A DNA stretch of 64,000 bases from assembly GCF_016756595.1 (NCBI RefSeq), contig NZ_AP023257.1, forward strand, positions 5,782,001-5,846,000, in the 5' to 3' direction. Shown piece by piece: positions 38,868 to 48,107 of this stretch. The DNA is from Mesorhizobium sp. L-2-11. Lineage in GTDB: Bacteria > Pseudomonadota > Alphaproteobacteria > Rhizobiales > Rhizobiaceae. Position numbers and translations under genes: made by a program. The notes under the pieces were generated by a model. The model made no database searches and was not told the DNA's origin. It worked only from the letters and a program-made list of their open reading frames with translations. Numbering within the stretch: the stretch's first letter is position 1; each line of letters begins with the position of its first letter.

Positions 38868-39530
38868 ATGCCACTGCAGAATCGGGTCGACCCGTTCGGC
38901 GTCATCCACGCCGTGCCGGAGCGCGGCCTGTTCATGGGCAATCGCGGCATCATCCATGACCCCGAAACGAAGACGCTGCTGAAAAAGCGCTGGGCGCTGC
39001 AGGCCTGGATCATCTGCGTCTGCGAATTCGGCGATGTGCGGCGCGAGCCGATGGGCCGCAACAGGCAAAGCGACGACCAGTCGGGTGGCAAGGCCGGCTG
39101 GACCGAATTGTTTTTCCTGGACGAGGTGACCGCGCTCTCGGCCGGGCATCGGCCCTGCTTCTTCTGCCGGCGCGAGCGGGCCAAGGATTTCGTCCGGCGC
39201 TTTGGCATCGCCTTCGGCATTGCCGAGCCGCGCGCACCGCAGGTCGACAAGCGGCTGCATAGGGAGCGGCTGGCGTCGGGTGGGCAGGCACGGGCCGTAT
39301 CCGCGGAAGAGCTTGCCGGGTTGCCGGACGGCGCCATGGTCTCGTCAGGAAACAGGGCGTACGCCCTGTTTGACGGCGCCGCACTGCCCTGGAGTTTCGC
39401 CGGTTATGGCGATCCCGTGGGGTTTGGCGGTTTTGCCAACCGTCCAATCCGCCTGCTCACGCCGGCAACCACCGTTTCCGTGCTGAGGCAAGGCTACGAA
39501 CCGGTCTGGCATCCCTCGGCCGAGACTTGA
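38868..39530 (+). CDS. Conserved protein of unknown function with Cys pairs (220 aa)
   Basis: I do not recognise a named family. The protein starts [20 protein letters not shown] with a good site (GGGGAGAAAG) 4-5 bases upstream. It contains [20 protein letters not shown] and, some 50 residues later, [20 protein letters not shown]. The CxC plus CxxC spacing could bind zinc. [18 protein letters not shown] stretch lies between them. Codon use is normal for the chromosome and there is no signal peptide. It lies 31 bases upstream of rsmE and may be cotranscribed with it. Confidence 0.75.
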   Translation: MPLQNRVDPFGVIHAVPERGLFMGNRGIIHDPETKTLLKKRWALQAWIICVCEFGDVRREPMGRNRQSDDQSGGKAGWTELFFLDEVTALSAGHRPCFFCRRERAKDFVRRFGIAFGIAEPRAPQVDKRLHRERLASGGQARAVSAEELAGLPDGAMVSSGNRAYALFDGAALPWSFAGYGDPVGFGGFANRPIRLLTPATTVSVLRQGYEPVWHPSAET

Positions 39531-39561
39531 CGCCAAGGCTAGGCTCGCCCATTCCTCGGCG

Positions 39562-40296
39562 ATGCGCGCCAATTACAAGATGCAGCGGCTGTTCGTGCCC
39601 GACGACCTCGGACCGAATGTCGAATTTGAGGCGAGCCCGCAGCAGGGCCATTACCTCTTGCATGTGCTGCGGCTCGGCGAAGGCGCCGAAATCCTGTTGT
39701 TCAACGGCCGCGACGGCGAATGGTCGGCGGCAATCGCCGCCAGGTCAAAAAAGGCGGTGCGGCTCAAGGTGCTGGCCTTGCAGCGGCCGCAGCCGCCGCT
39801 GCCCGATCTCGTCTACTGCTTTGCGCCGCTAAAGCAGGGTCGGCTCGATTATCTGGTGCAGAAGGCGGTCGAAATGGGCGCTGGCGTCCTGCAGCCGGTC
39901 ATCACCCGGCACACGCAGGTGGCAAAGCCCGGCATCGAACGGCTGCGCGCCAATGTCGTCGAGGCCGCCGAACAATGCGGCATCCTGGCGGTGCCGGAGC
40001 TGCGCGAAGCGGAAAAATTCGAGCGCCTGCTGGCCGGCTGGGACAAGGAGCGGCGGTTGATCTTCTGCGACGAGGATGCCTCCACCAACAATCCGCTGCC
40101 GGCGCTGCAGGCGGTGCGGGAGAAGAGGCTCGGGCTGCTGGTCGGGCCCGAGGGCGGGTTTTCCGACGAGGAACGAAGGATGCTGCGGGCGCTGCCTTTC
40201 GTAACCGCGATTCCGCTCGGTCCGCGCATCCTGCGCGCCGATACGGCTGCGGTGGCGGCACTGGCCGTGATACAGGCGACAATCGGGGATTGGTGA
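39562..40296 (+). CDS. rsmE: 16S rRNA (uracil1498-N3)-methyltransferase (244 aa)
   Basis: This SPOUT-fold enzyme methylates N3 of U1498 in the ribosomal decoding region. The family pattern is clear: an N-terminal PUA-like region (RLFVPDDL, then [20 protein letters not shown]), [20 protein letters not shown] near residue 100, and the SAM-binding knot [15 protein letters not shown] followed by [18 protein letters not shown]. The length is normal. gshA follows 259 bases downstream; the rsmE-gshA neighbourhood is common in rhizobia. The gap holds two kinds of intergenic repeat. Confidence 0.95.
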   Translation: MRANYKMQRLFVPDDLGPNVEFEASPQQGHYLLHVLRLGEGAEILLFNGRDGEWSAAIAARSKKAVRLKVLALQRPQPPLPDLVYCFAPLKQGRLDYLVQKAVEMGAGVLQPVITRHTQVAKPGIERLRANVVEAAEQCGILAVPELREAEKFERLLAGWDKERRLIFCDEDASTNNPLPALQAVREKRLGLLVGPEGGFSDEERRMLRALPFVTAIPLGPRILRADTAAVAALAVIQATIGDW

Positions 40297-40302
40297 AGTT
40301 TC

Positions 40303-40341
40303 TTCCCTTCTCCCCTTGTTGCGGAAGAAGGGGAGAGGGAA
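40303..40341 (+). terminator. Hairpin after rsmE, related to the CCTTCTCCCC repeat
   Basis: TTCCCTTCTCCCCTT and AAGGGGAGAGGGAAG pair across a short centre 7-45 bases past the rsmE stop. It resembles the arms of the 23918-24074 repeat and probably ends rsmE transcripts. Confidence 0.6.
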
Positions 40342-40442
40342 GATGCAGCGTCAATCAATTCCAGTTACCCTGTGGCTCAGGATTTTTCGCTTGATCGCCT
40401 ACTGACATTTCGTCCATTTAGCGCCGGCGGTCGTCCGACCAC

Positions 40443-40542
40443 CTACAGCGCCGCGCGTCCTTTCGGACGCGCAAAGGACGCTGTAGCACTTGATTGGGCA
40501 CATGATCCCCAGCGAAATCGAGGCGATTTCGGGGTCATGTGC
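40443..40542 (-). repeat. RIME-like composite repeat, copy 1
   Basis: Two neighbouring palindromes make up the unit. One is the GCACATGA...TCATGTGC module (40498-40542); the other is a module with CTACAGCG/CGCTGTAG ends and GCGCGTCC/GGACGCGC inside (40443-40486). The same two modules occur in the same relative order at 54006-54124 and 60131-60234 in the other orientation. Rhizobium intergenic mosaic elements have this length and two-palindrome design. Confidence 0.75.
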
Positions 40543-40555
40543 TAGAGGACTTGTA

Positions 40556-41929
40556 ATGGCGCGCGACACAACCGATTTCCGGCCGATCGAAGGCGTCGAC
40601 GAGCTTGTCGAGCACCTGGCTGAAGGCAACAAGCCGCGTGACAAATGGCGCATCGGCACCGAACACGAGAAATTCCCGTTCTATGTCGACGGCAATGCGC
40701 CGGTGCCCTATGGCGGCGAGCACGGCATCCGCGCCATTCTCGAGGGCATGCAGGAAAAACTCGGCTGGGATCCGATCATGGATGCCGGCCGTATCATCGG
40801 CCTGGTCGAGCCGACCGGCCGGGGCGCGATTTCGCTGGAACCTGGCGGCCAGTTCGAACTGTCCGGCGCGCCGCTGGAGACGATCCATCAGACCTGCCGC
40901 GAGGGCAATGCGCATCTGGCGCAGGTGCGCGAGATCGCCGAGCCGATGGGCATCCGCTTCCTCGGCCTCGGCGGCAGCCCGAAATGGTCGCTGGCCGAGA
41001 CGCCGAAAATGCCGAAATCGCGCTACGAGATCATGACGCGCTACATGCCCAAGGTCGGCAGCAAGGGCCTCGACATGATGTACCGCACCTGCACCATCCA
41101 GGTGAATCTCGACTTCGAAAGCGAGGCCGACATGCGCCGCAAGATGCAGGTGTCGCTGAAGCTGCAGCCGCTGTCGACGGCGCTGTTCGCCAACTCGCCG
41201 TTCACCGAGGGCCGGCCCAACGGATTTCAGAGCTGGCGCGGCGACATCTGGCGCGACACCGACAACCAGCGCTCGGGCCTGCTCGACTTCTGCTTCTCGC
41301 CCGATTTCGGCTTCGCCGACTATGTCGAATGGGCGCTCGACGTGCCGATGTACTTCGTCATCCGCGACGGCCACTACCACGACATGACGCACGTCACCTT
41401 CCGCCAGTTCATGGCAGGTGCGGCCCGCAACGAGATTTCTGACGGGCTGCCGACGATGGGCGATTGGGCGAACCATTTGTCAACGCTGTTTCCCGACGTG
41501 CGATTGAAGCGTTTCCTTGAAATGCGCGGCGCCGATGGCGGACCGTGGCGGCGCATCTGCGCGCTGCCGGCCTTCTGGGTCGGGCTGCTCTATGACGCGG
41601 CGGCGCTCGACGCGGCCGAGGCGCTGACCTCGAGCTGGAGCTATGAAGAGGTTCTGGCGATGCGCAACGCCGTGCCGGAACAGGGCATTTCGGCGCCGTT
41701 CCGCAACACGACACTGCGCGAGATCGCCCGCGACGTGCTCGTCATCTCGCGCATGGGGCTGAAGAACCGCGGCCGCAAGAACCGCGACGGCTACGACGAA
41801 ACGTCGTTCCTCAGCACGCTGGACGAAGTCGTCGCGCGCGGCACCACCAGCGCCGAGGAGCTGCTCTCCGCCTATCATACGCGCTGGGGCGGCTCGATCG
41901 AACCGGTGTTCATGGAGTATGCGTATTAG
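40556..41929 (+). CDS. gshA: Glutamate-cysteine ligase (457 aa)
   Basis: The enzyme makes gamma-glutamylcysteine, the first step of glutathione synthesis. It belongs to the proteobacterial/plant-type GCS2 group: KWRIGTEHEKFPFYVDG near residue 31, EPTGRGAISLEPGGQFELSGAP near 92, MYRTCTIQVNLDFESEADM near 182, and RDVLVISRMGLKNRGRKNRDG near 395. The length is standard. The start ATG at 40556 follows GAGGACTTGTA; an upstream ATG lies inside the repeat and is rejected. In rhizobia the product is important for stress tolerance and nodule function. Confidence 0.96.
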   Translation: MARDTTDFRPIEGVDELVEHLAEGNKPRDKWRIGTEHEKFPFYVDGNAPVPYGGEHGIRAILEGMQEKLGWDPIMDAGRIIGLVEPTGRGAISLEPGGQFELSGAPLETIHQTCREGNAHLAQVREIAEPMGIRFLGLGGSPKWSLAETPKMPKSRYEIMTRYMPKVGSKGLDMMYRTCTIQVNLDFESEADMRRKMQVSLKLQPLSTALFANSPFTEGRPNGFQSWRGDIWRDTDNQRSGLLDFCFSPDFGFADYVEWALDVPMYFVIRDGHYHDMTHVTFRQFMAGAARNEISDGLPTMGDWANHLSTLFPDVRLKRFLEMRGADGGPWRRICALPAFWVGLLYDAAALDAAEALTSSWSYEEVLAMRNAVPEQGISAPFRNTTLREIARDVLVISRMGLKNRGRKNRDGYDETSFLSTLDEVVARGTTSAEELLSAYHTRWGGSIEPVFMEYAY

Positions 41930-42048
41930 CCGTTTGCTATCGGCTTGGCCGACAGCTCAGGAAAGAAGCGCTTTCCGAAAATCGATTCCGATTTTCGGGC
42001 CGATGCGATAGGCTCGCTCCTACGAGGATTTCCCGGAGGAGAAAACCA

Positions 42049-42930
42049 ATGCCTTCCTTGTTCGACATTCTGGCGCAGGCGCAGAACGGCAACGGCATGC
42101 AGGCCCTGGCCCAACAGTTCGGGCTTTCGCAGCAGCAAGCGCAATCGGCGGTCGAGGCGCTGCTGCCGGCCTTTTCACAGGGGCTGAAGCGCAGCACCTC
42201 CGACCCGTACGGGCTCGGCGCGTTCATGACGGCAATGGCCAGTGGCCAGCACGCCAAATATTTCGAGGACGCTAGCCGGGCCTTTTCGCCGCAGGGCGTC
42301 GATGAAGGCAACGGCATTCTTGGCCATCTGTTCGGCTCAAAAGACCTATCCCGCGCCGTTGCCAGCCAGGCAGCGCAGGTGAGCGGCGTCAGCCAGCAGA
42401 TCTTGCAGCAGATGTTGCCGGTCGTGGCTTCGATGATGATGGGCGGCCTGTTCAAGCAGACCACAAATCAGATGCAGGCAGCAGGCGGATTCGGTGGCGG
42501 CAGCAATCCGCTCGGCGAGATCATCGAGCAGATGATGCGGCAGGCCGGCGCGCAGGCGCCGCAACAGCGCCCGGCACCACAGCCCGGCCCGATGGACAAT
42601 CCGTTCGGCAAGATGCTGCAGGATATGTTTGGCGGCGCGCAGCAGCCGCAGGGTCAGCCGCAGCAGGCGCCCAATCCCTACGGCGACAATCCGCTCGGCA
42701 AGGTGCTGCAGGACATGTTCGGCGGTGGTGCGCAGCAGTCGCAGCCGAGTCAGGCGCCACAGCAGCGGGAAACGCCGCAGCCGCAGACCAATCCGAGCGG
42801 CAGGCCACGCAATCCGTTCGACGATTTGTTCGGCAAGATGTTCGAGGCGGGCGCGAAGCAGCGCGACGATTACCAGAAGGGCATGGAATCGATCTTCGAT
42901 CAATTCAAGCGAGGCATGGACCGGCGGTAA
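42049..42930 (+). CDS. DUF937-domain protein with repeated Asn-Pro-Phe-Gly modules (293 aa)
   Basis: The N-terminal two thirds (residues 1 to about 145) match DUF937, a helical domain of unknown function also seen in YidB-like proteins. The C-terminal part is a low-complexity Gln/Pro-rich region. It contains four related modules ending in NPLGEIIEQMM, NPFGKMLQDMFGG, NPLGKVLQDMFGGG and NPFDDLFGKMFEAG, separated by QQPQ-type linkers. These look like short amphipathic helices on a flexible tether, suitable for multivalent binding. GGAGGAG stands 6 bases before the ATG. Function is unknown. Confidence 0.85.
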   Translation: MPSLFDILAQAQNGNGMQALAQQFGLSQQQAQSAVEALLPAFSQGLKRSTSDPYGLGAFMTAMASGQHAKYFEDASRAFSPQGVDEGNGILGHLFGSKDLSRAVASQAAQVSGVSQQILQQMLPVVASMMMGGLFKQTTNQMQAAGGFGGGSNPLGEIIEQMMRQAGAQAPQQRPAPQPGPMDNPFGKMLQDMFGGAQQPQGQPQQAPNPYGDNPLGKVLQDMFGGGAQQSQPSQAPQQRETPQPQTNPSGRPRNPFDDLFGKMFEAGAKQRDDYQKGMESIFDQFKRGMDRR

Positions 42931-42956
42931 ACAAATGCGCCGCGAGGCAAAGAGGC

Positions 42957-43181
42957 ATGACGGGCAGACTTGAATATCCGGTCGTCATCGCACCGCTCGC
43001 TACAGAAGACGGAGGCGGATTTTCGGCCTTGGTACCTGATCTGCCGGGCTGTATGAGCGATGGGGACACTCCTGAAGAGGCCGTCGCGAACGTCCAGGAC
43101 GCCATAGCATCCTGGATAGAAGCCGCGCACGAACTTGGCAGACCTATACCGAGGCCGTCGCGAAAGCTGGCCTTCGCCTGA
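42957..43181 (+). CDS. Orphan HicB-like protein (74 aa)
   Basis: This has the HicB/UPF0150 fold: EYPVVIAPLATEDGGGFSALVPDLPGCMSDGDTPEEAVANVQDAIASWIE covers the whole partial RNase H-like domain. The usual C-terminal DNA-binding domain is absent; the protein ends in PIPRPSRKLAFA. HicB antitoxins are normally paired with a small HicA toxin, but neither the 26 bases upstream nor the 130 bases downstream encode one. It may therefore be a stand-alone ligand-binding or regulatory protein. It starts 26 bases after DUF937 and could be in the same transcript. Confidence 0.85.
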   Translation: MTGRLEYPVVIAPLATEDGGGFSALVPDLPGCMSDGDTPEEAVANVQDAIASWIEAAHELGRPIPRPSRKLAFA

Positions 43182-43189
43182 CTTCATAG

Positions 43190-43220
43190 AAAAATGCCCG
43201 ATCCTTGGGAGGACCGGGCA
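43190..43220 (-). terminator. Terminator for the DUF1127 gene
   Basis: On the minus strand TGCCCGGTCCT and AGGATCGGGCA form a stem with one G-T wobble and a 4-base loop, followed by TTTTT (43190-43194). It lies about 93 bases past the stop of the DUF1127 gene. Confidence 0.8.
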
Positions 43221-43312
43221 GTGTGCAGGCGGGCCGGCGGGGAAACCGGCAGGGAGTGGGTGCCTGCGAAATCCTGTAGCGCCCCGCGCGCCAGGGCGCG
43301 CCACCAGCGCGA

Positions 43313-43603
43313 TCAGGTCACCTTGCGGGCAATATCCTCGATCGTGTCTGCGCGATCGGCCGCGATGGCGCGAAGCCTCTCGGTTGGATCGCGGCCAAAC
43401 GGCACGTCGATGGCGACGTGGAGATCGGCGCGCGTCAAGCCGATGTCGGCAAGTTCGGCATCCGACATCTCGCCAAGGCGATAGAAGGCGCGGCGGTTTT
43501 TCCAGGCGCGATAGACGTCGGAGATGGTATTGACCACGCGCGTCGCAATAGCCGGACGCGACGTGATGCGCGAAGTCTCGGTGGCGAAATCAAACGTAGC
43601 CAT
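43313..43603 (-). CDS. DUF1127-domain protein (96 aa)
   Basis: This small basic protein has a C-terminal DUF1127 (YjiS-like) motif, here YRAWKNRRAFYRLGEMSDAELADIGLTRADL at about residues 34-64. The preceding region (FDFATETSRITSRPAIATRVV) is of the longer subtype. Relatives in alphaproteobacteria act in RNA turnover and nutrient-related regulation (for example CcaF1 of Rhodobacter). The chosen ATG at 43603 follows GAAGGAGACTGAC; the 30-codon upstream extension is rejected. It is divergent from a LysR gene, which may regulate it. Confidence 0.9.
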   Translation of the reverse strand: MATFDFATETSRITSRPAIATRVVNTISDVYRAWKNRRAFYRLGEMSDAELADIGLTRADLHVAIDVPFGRDPTERLRAIAADRADTIEDIARKVT

Positions 43604-43687
43604 GTCAGTCTCCTTCATTTCGAACGGACAGGGACGGGCAATCGGCGCTGGAAACAGCGGCCGTTCCGGTCCCGATTCACATAGAAG

Positions 43688-43736
43688 ATGCATGTCGTTG
43701 TCCTAAAACCGGTGACCACTTTTAGGCGACATGCAT
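43688..43736. repeat. ATGCATGTCG palindromic repeat in the DUF1127-lysR region
   Basis: ATGCATGTCG (43688-43697) and CGACATGCAT (43727-43736) are exact complements and enclose CCTAAAACC...TTTTAGG, a second inverted pair. This 49-bp unit resembles an abundant rhizobial intergenic palindrome (ATGTCG...CGACAT around an AAAA/TTTT core). Confidence 0.8.
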
Positions 43737-43835
43737 TGCCTTCATGTGGACAGTCGTAAATTTGCCATCGTTCGATTGATTAATCCAACGAATGTTTCTA
43801 ATCTTTAGCATCAACACTAATGATGGATTAGACCG

Positions 43836-44792
43836 ATGAAAGCGCCACTCGATCTCGATCAGTTGCAGACCTTCGTCTCAATCGTCGACACCGGCAGCTT
43901 CACCCGCGCGGCGGAAGCGGTGCATCGGACCCAGTCGGCGGTGTCCATGCAGATGCGCCGGCTGGAGGAACGGATCGGCAAGCCGCTGTTCGAAAAAGAC
44001 GGCCGCACCAACAGGCTGACCGAGGAGGGCGACAGGCTGCTCTCCTATGCAAGACGGTTGCTGTTTCTCAATCGGGAAACGCTGGCCGCCTTCGACGACC
44101 GGCGGCTCGAAGGCACGATCCGCATCGGCACGCCGGACGACTATGCCGACCGTTTTCTGCCCGAGATCATGGCGCGCTTCGCCCGTTCCAATCCACGTGT
44201 CGAACTGACCGTGATCTGCGAGCCGACGCCGGGGCTGGTCGAGCATATCAAGCGCGGCAATCTCGATCTGGCGCTGGTGACGCACAGTGACGCGCACGGC
44301 CAGTCGGAAGTGGTGCGGCGCGAACCGCTACTGTGGGTGACTTCGGCCAACCACGCGACGCATGAACAGGAAGTTCTGCCGATGGCCTTCGGCCGGCCGA
44401 ACTGCATCTGGCGGCGGGCCGCCGTCGACGTGCTCGACCGGCAGAACCGCGACTACCGCATCCTGTTTACCAGCTTCTCGGCAACCGTCATCACCGCCGC
44501 TGTGCTTTCCGGCCTGGCGATCTCGGTGCTGCCGGAATGCGCGCTGCGCCCCGGCATGCGGGTGCTGGGCGATGCCGACGGGTTCGGTACCCTGCCCGAT
44601 TGCCGCATCGGCATCATGCGAGGCCAGACGTCGCGTCCGGAGATCGTCGAGGCGCTGGCCCGTCACATTTCGGAAAGCCTCGACAATATCTCCGTGCCGC
44701 TCGGCGAAGAGACGGGAAGCTTCGACTTCCCGGCATTTGCCTTCTCCAAGACGAAGCGGACCAAGCCGAACCAGATCTCGCCGGGCTGGTGA
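43836..44792 (+). CDS. LysR-family regulator, LrhA/HexA-like N-terminus (318 aa)
   Basis: This DNA-binding regulator has a LysR helix-turn-helix at residues 6-65 ([46 protein letters not shown]). The pattern is close to LrhA, HexA and PecT, which control motility and virulence in other proteobacteria. The effector domain follows, and the C-terminal tail of about 40 residues is polar. The gene is divergent from DUF1127, with a 232-base region that contains the palindrome described above and several TAATC/GATTA sequences. xseA follows 73 bases downstream. The ligand and targets are unknown. Confidence 0.88.
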   Translation: MKAPLDLDQLQTFVSIVDTGSFTRAAEAVHRTQSAVSMQMRRLEERIGKPLFEKDGRTNRLTEEGDRLLSYARRLLFLNRETLAAFDDRRLEGTIRIGTPDDYADRFLPEIMARFARSNPRVELTVICEPTPGLVEHIKRGNLDLALVTHSDAHGQSEVVRREPLLWVTSANHATHEQEVLPMAFGRPNCIWRRAAVDVLDRQNRDYRILFTSFSATVITAAVLSGLAISVLPECALRPGMRVLGDADGFGTLPDCRIGIMRGQTSRPEIVEALARHISESLDNISVPLGEETGSFDFPAFAFSKTKRTKPNQISPGW

Positions 44793-44865
44793 AAAACCCC
44801 CGCAATTGGCCGGCACCGGACACACCCGTCTTGACGCGGAAGGACAACCGCCCCCCAATCGGCCA

Positions 44866-46431
44866 ATGAGCAACGCAGTATCCGAATCACGCACCAACGC
44901 CACCGAATACACGGTCAGCGAGATTTCCGGCGCGCTGAAGCGCACGGTCGAGGACGTCTTCGGCAATGTGCGGGTGCGGGGAGAAATATCAGGCTACCGC
45001 GGGCCGCACTCCTCCGGCCATGCCTATTTCTGCCTCAAGGACGACCGCGCACGGCTCGACGCCGTGGTCTGGAAGACCACGATGGGCCGGCTGAAGTTCC
45101 GCCCCGAAGAAGGCATGGAGGTGATCGCCACCGGCCGGCTCACCACCTATCCAGGAAAGTCCACCTACCAGATCGTCATCGACAATCTGGAGCCGGCCGG
45201 CGCCGGGGCGCTGATGGCACTGCTGGAAGAGCGCAAGCGCCGGCTGCAGGCCGAAGGCCTGTTCGATGCCGGCCGCAAGCGCTTGCTGCCGTTCATGCCG
45301 CGCGTCATCGGCGTCGTCACCTCGCCGACAGGCTCTGTCATCCGCGACATCATCCACCGGATCAAGGACCGGTTTCCGCTGCATGTGCTGGTCTGGCCGG
45401 TGCGGGTGCAAGGCGAAACGGCCGGCGCGGAAGTGACCGCCGCCGTCAACGGCTTCAACGCACTGGCGCATGATGGCGTGATCCCGCAGCCCGACCTGCT
45501 GATCGTAGCGCGCGGCGGCGGCAGCCTCGAGGATCTTTGGGGGTTCAATGACGAGGCGCTGGCCCGCGCCGTCGCCGCCTCACGCATTCCGGTGATCTCC
45601 GCCGTCGGCCATGAAACGGACTGGACGCTGATCGACCTGGCGGCGGATGTGCGGGCGCCGACACCGACGGGCGCCGCCGAAATCGCCGTGCCCGTGCGCG
45701 CCGACCTCGAAGTGACGCTTGCCGGCCTTGCTGCGCGGCTCAAGGCCGCGGTGTCGCGCAATTTCGAGCGCAAGCGCCAGGCAGCGCGTGCCGCCGCCCG
45801 GGCGCTGCCCTCTCCCGACCAATTGCTGGCGCTGCCGCGCCGGCGCTTCGACGAGGCGACGAGCCGGCTTGGCCGGGCGCTGTCCGTCAGCGTCCAACGC
45901 AAGCGAGCCAGGCTGCAGGCGCAGCGGCTGACGCCGGCCACCCTGTCGCGACGCATGAACGAGGCCCGCACGCTGGCCGGCCGCGACCTTGGCCGCGCGC
46001 AAGCGGCGTTCTTCGCCATCGTGCGCGAGCGGCGAATGCGGTTTTCGCGCACCGCGGCGCGGCTGTCGCCGGCGCCGCTCGCAAGGCGGCAGAAATTGCA
46101 GGCAGATATTTTGGCGGCGCTGTCGCGGCGACAGGACCGGGTGATTTCGGTGCGGCTCGAGCGCTTGCGCGGGAAACTGACCCAGGCCGACCGGCTGCTG
46201 GCGACGCTGTCGCACAAGGCGGTGCTGGCGCGCGGCTTCGCCCTGGTGAAAGACGCCGACGGGGCGGTGATCAAGCAAGCGGCGGAAGTGGTGCCGGGGC
46301 TGGCACTTTCGCTGGAGTTCGCCGACGGGACCGCCGATGCGATTGCGACCAGCGGCGCGGCACGGCCGAAAACTGTTGCAAAGCCGGCTACCAAAGCCAA
46401 GGAGCCCGGCAGCCAAGGCTCACTGTTCTGA
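44866..46431 (+). CDS. xseA: Exodeoxyribonuclease VII large subunit (521 aa)
   Basis: This is the large subunit of a single-strand-specific exonuclease used in mismatch and recombination repair. An N-terminal OB fold ([31 protein letters not shown]) is followed by the catalytic domain with [24 protein letters not shown] near residue 145 and the family motif [21 protein letters not shown] near 212. [25 protein letters not shown] is also hallmark. A long Arg/Ala-rich coiled coil (about 280-460) binds the small subunit. The frame continues upstream into lysR; the ATG at 44866 gives a normal N-terminus. The small subunit gene is not in this window. Confidence 0.95.
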   Translation: MSNAVSESRTNATEYTVSEISGALKRTVEDVFGNVRVRGEISGYRGPHSSGHAYFCLKDDRARLDAVVWKTTMGRLKFRPEEGMEVIATGRLTTYPGKSTYQIVIDNLEPAGAGALMALLEERKRRLQAEGLFDAGRKRLLPFMPRVIGVVTSPTGSVIRDIIHRIKDRFPLHVLVWPVRVQGETAGAEVTAAVNGFNALAHDGVIPQPDLLIVARGGGSLEDLWGFNDEALARAVAASRIPVISAVGHETDWTLIDLAADVRAPTPTGAAEIAVPVRADLEVTLAGLAARLKAAVSRNFERKRQAARAAARALPSPDQLLALPRRRFDEATSRLGRALSVSVQRKRARLQAQRLTPATLSRRMNEARTLAGRDLGRAQAAFFAIVRERRMRFSRTAARLSPAPLARRQKLQADILAALSRRQDRVISVRLERLRGKLTQADRLLATLSHKAVLARGFALVKDADGAVIKQAAEVVPGLALSLEFADGTADAIATSGAARPKTVAKPATKAKEPGSQGSLF

Positions 46432-46457
46432 GTGCCGATGATTTCTTCTGAACGCCT

Positions 46458-47592
46458 ATGACTGGCAATCCACATCACCCGACGACGCCTTCCGGCAAGC
46501 CCCGCGCGCGAGCCTTCGGCATTGGCTTTGACGGCACGCCCGGACCGTTCAACGCCATCACCGATGTGGCTGGCGTTGCGGTCGGTTATTCGACGCTGAT
46601 TTCGGGCGAAGGTGCGCTGGTGGTCGGCAAGGGCCCGGTGCGCACCGGCGTGACCGCCATCCTGCCCCGACCGCGCGCCGAGCTGGCCACGCCGGTCTTT
46701 GCCGGCATTTTTCAGCCAGAACGGCAATGGCGAATTGACCGGCTCGCACATCATCGAGGAAACCGGCGCCTTCAATTTTCCGATCACCATCACCAACACG
46801 CATTCCTGCGGCGTTTCACGCGACGCAACGCTGCGCTGGATGCAGCGCGTGCTGCCGGCCGCGCTCGACAGCGGCTGGGGCCTGCCGGTGGCGGCGGAAA
46901 CCTATGACGGCTTCCTGAACGACATCAATGGCCACCATCTCAGGTTTGAGCATGTCGCCGCGGCCCTCGATGGCGCGACCAGCGGATCGATCGAGGAAGG
47001 CAGCGTCGGCGGCGGCACCGGCATGATCGCCTTCGGTTTCAAGGCAGGCTCCGGCACGGCATCGCGCCTCGTCGAATGGCACGGCCGGCACTACACGGTC
47101 GGCGCCTTCGTGCAGGCGAATTTCGGCAAGCGGAGCAATTTTACCATTCGCGGCCTGCGCGCCGGGCCCGATCTCATCGAACCGGCGATCCGCGAAAGCA
47201 CGCCGCGTGCCGAAAAGGGTTCGATCATCGGGATCGTCGCCACCGATGCGCCGCTGCTGCCGCATCAGATGAAGCGCCTGGCTCACCGGGCGCCGCTCGG
47301 CGTCGCCATGACCGGCGGCTTCGGCTATCACAGTTCGGGCGATATTTTCCTGGCCTTTTCGACCGCCAACCGCGAGGCGGCACTGGCGCCGTCAGGCCGC
47401 ATCGCCAGCGCTGATTTTATCCCAGATACCGACATCGACCCGTTCTTCGACGCCGTGATCGGGAGTGTGGAGGAAGCGATCCTCAATGCGCTGATCGCCA
47501 ATGACGACATGACCGGGCGCGACGGCAATTTCGTGCCGGCGCTGCCGAAGGCATGGCTTAAGAGCAAATTCGAGGCGAAGCAGGGAAAGTAG
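46458..47592 (+). pseudogene. P1-family (DmpA/BapA-like) N-terminal nucleophile aminopeptidase with a frameshift
   Basis: The product would be a self-cleaving aminopeptidase related to DmpA and the beta-peptidyl aminopeptidases. The first frame (46458 to about 46712) reads FGIGFDGTPGPFNAITDVAGVAVGYSTL and ends well before the active site. The second frame continues with FSQNGNGELTGSHIIEETGAF, the HSCGVSRDAT region, and the cleavage/nucleophile motif EGSVGGGTGMIAFGFKAG. The shift falls at a run of five Ts (46708-46712); four Ts would restore one frame of about 377 codons. It is therefore either a recent one-base insertion, a sequencing error in a homopolymer, or (less likely) programmed slippage. 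Everything downstream looks functional. Confidence 0.85.
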
Positions 47593-47648
47593 AACTGTGT
47601 GGGCGTGTCACACAGGTCTTTGAGCCGGCCTTTCGCAGGGTCGGCATG

Positions 47649-47903
47649 TCACTGGGCAGGCTTGTCCGAATTCTTTTCGTCCTGGTCTGCCTCAGCCGCC
47701 TCTTCCAGCCTCGACGCGATAAGTTCCTGAATGTCGCCGACCTCTTCCTGGATATCCTCCAGCGGTATGCCGGCCTCAGCCGCCTTCGCCGTGCATTCCT
47801 TGGCGAGGGTCTCGGCCTGCTCCTCGATCCTGTCCAGCGAGGACTGGCAGTGGACCTTCTCGCCGATCCACTCCTGCAAGAACTCGATCGCGTGTTCGCT
47901 CAT
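47649..47903 (-). CDS. DUF768-family small protein (84 aa)
   Basis: This small acidic, helical protein begins MSEHAIEFLQEWIGEKVHCQ and continues with AETLAKECTAKAAEAGIPLEDIQEEVGDIQELIASRLEEA. This matches the DUF768 pattern, a family that is highly expanded in Mesorhizobium and of unknown function. The ATG at 47903 follows CAGGGAAC; an upstream ATG at 47957 is less likely. It lies just outside the tRNA-His islet on the left side. Its presence is one of the better markers for the genus. Confidence 0.8.
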   Translation of the reverse strand: MSEHAIEFLQEWIGEKVHCQSSLDRIEEQAETLAKECTAKAAEAGIPLEDIQEEVGDIQELIASRLEEAAEADQDEKNSDKPAQ

Positions 47904-48087
47904 GCTGCTGTTCCCTGGCTGGTGATCATAAACGCCGGCATCCCCGAAAAGATGCACGCTCCTATTCCAACCGAGTCGTCGTCACCCGGCAAGCCGATCT
48001 TGCCCAAGCTCCACAGGGCTGATGGGCATCGAAGGTTCAAGGAGCACATTTCAATTCTGAAAGAGATTCTATTTTCCTGAGGAGACT

Positions 48088-48107
48088 GGCACCGTTGGCT
48101 GGGATCA
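48088..48107. repeat. Partial duplicate of the tRNA-His 3' end (left boundary of an islet)
   Basis: TGGCACCGTTGGCTGGGATC differs by a single base from the last 20 bases of the tRNA-His gene at 59950-59969 (TGGTACC...), in the same orientation. The similarity stops exactly at the CCA end on one side and in the T-arm on the other, as expected for an attachment-site duplicate left by integration at a tRNA 3' end. Confidence 0.85.

Noticed and set aside
42957..43181. HicAB toxin-antitoxin system
   Set aside because: No HicA-like double-stranded-RNA-binding frame exists on either side.
43836..44792. LsrB/VtlR-type LysR regulator, which controls DUF1127 genes in relatives
   Set aside because: The N-terminal helix-turn-helix is closer to the LrhA/HexA type than to my recollection of LsrB/VtlR, so the name would be unsafe.
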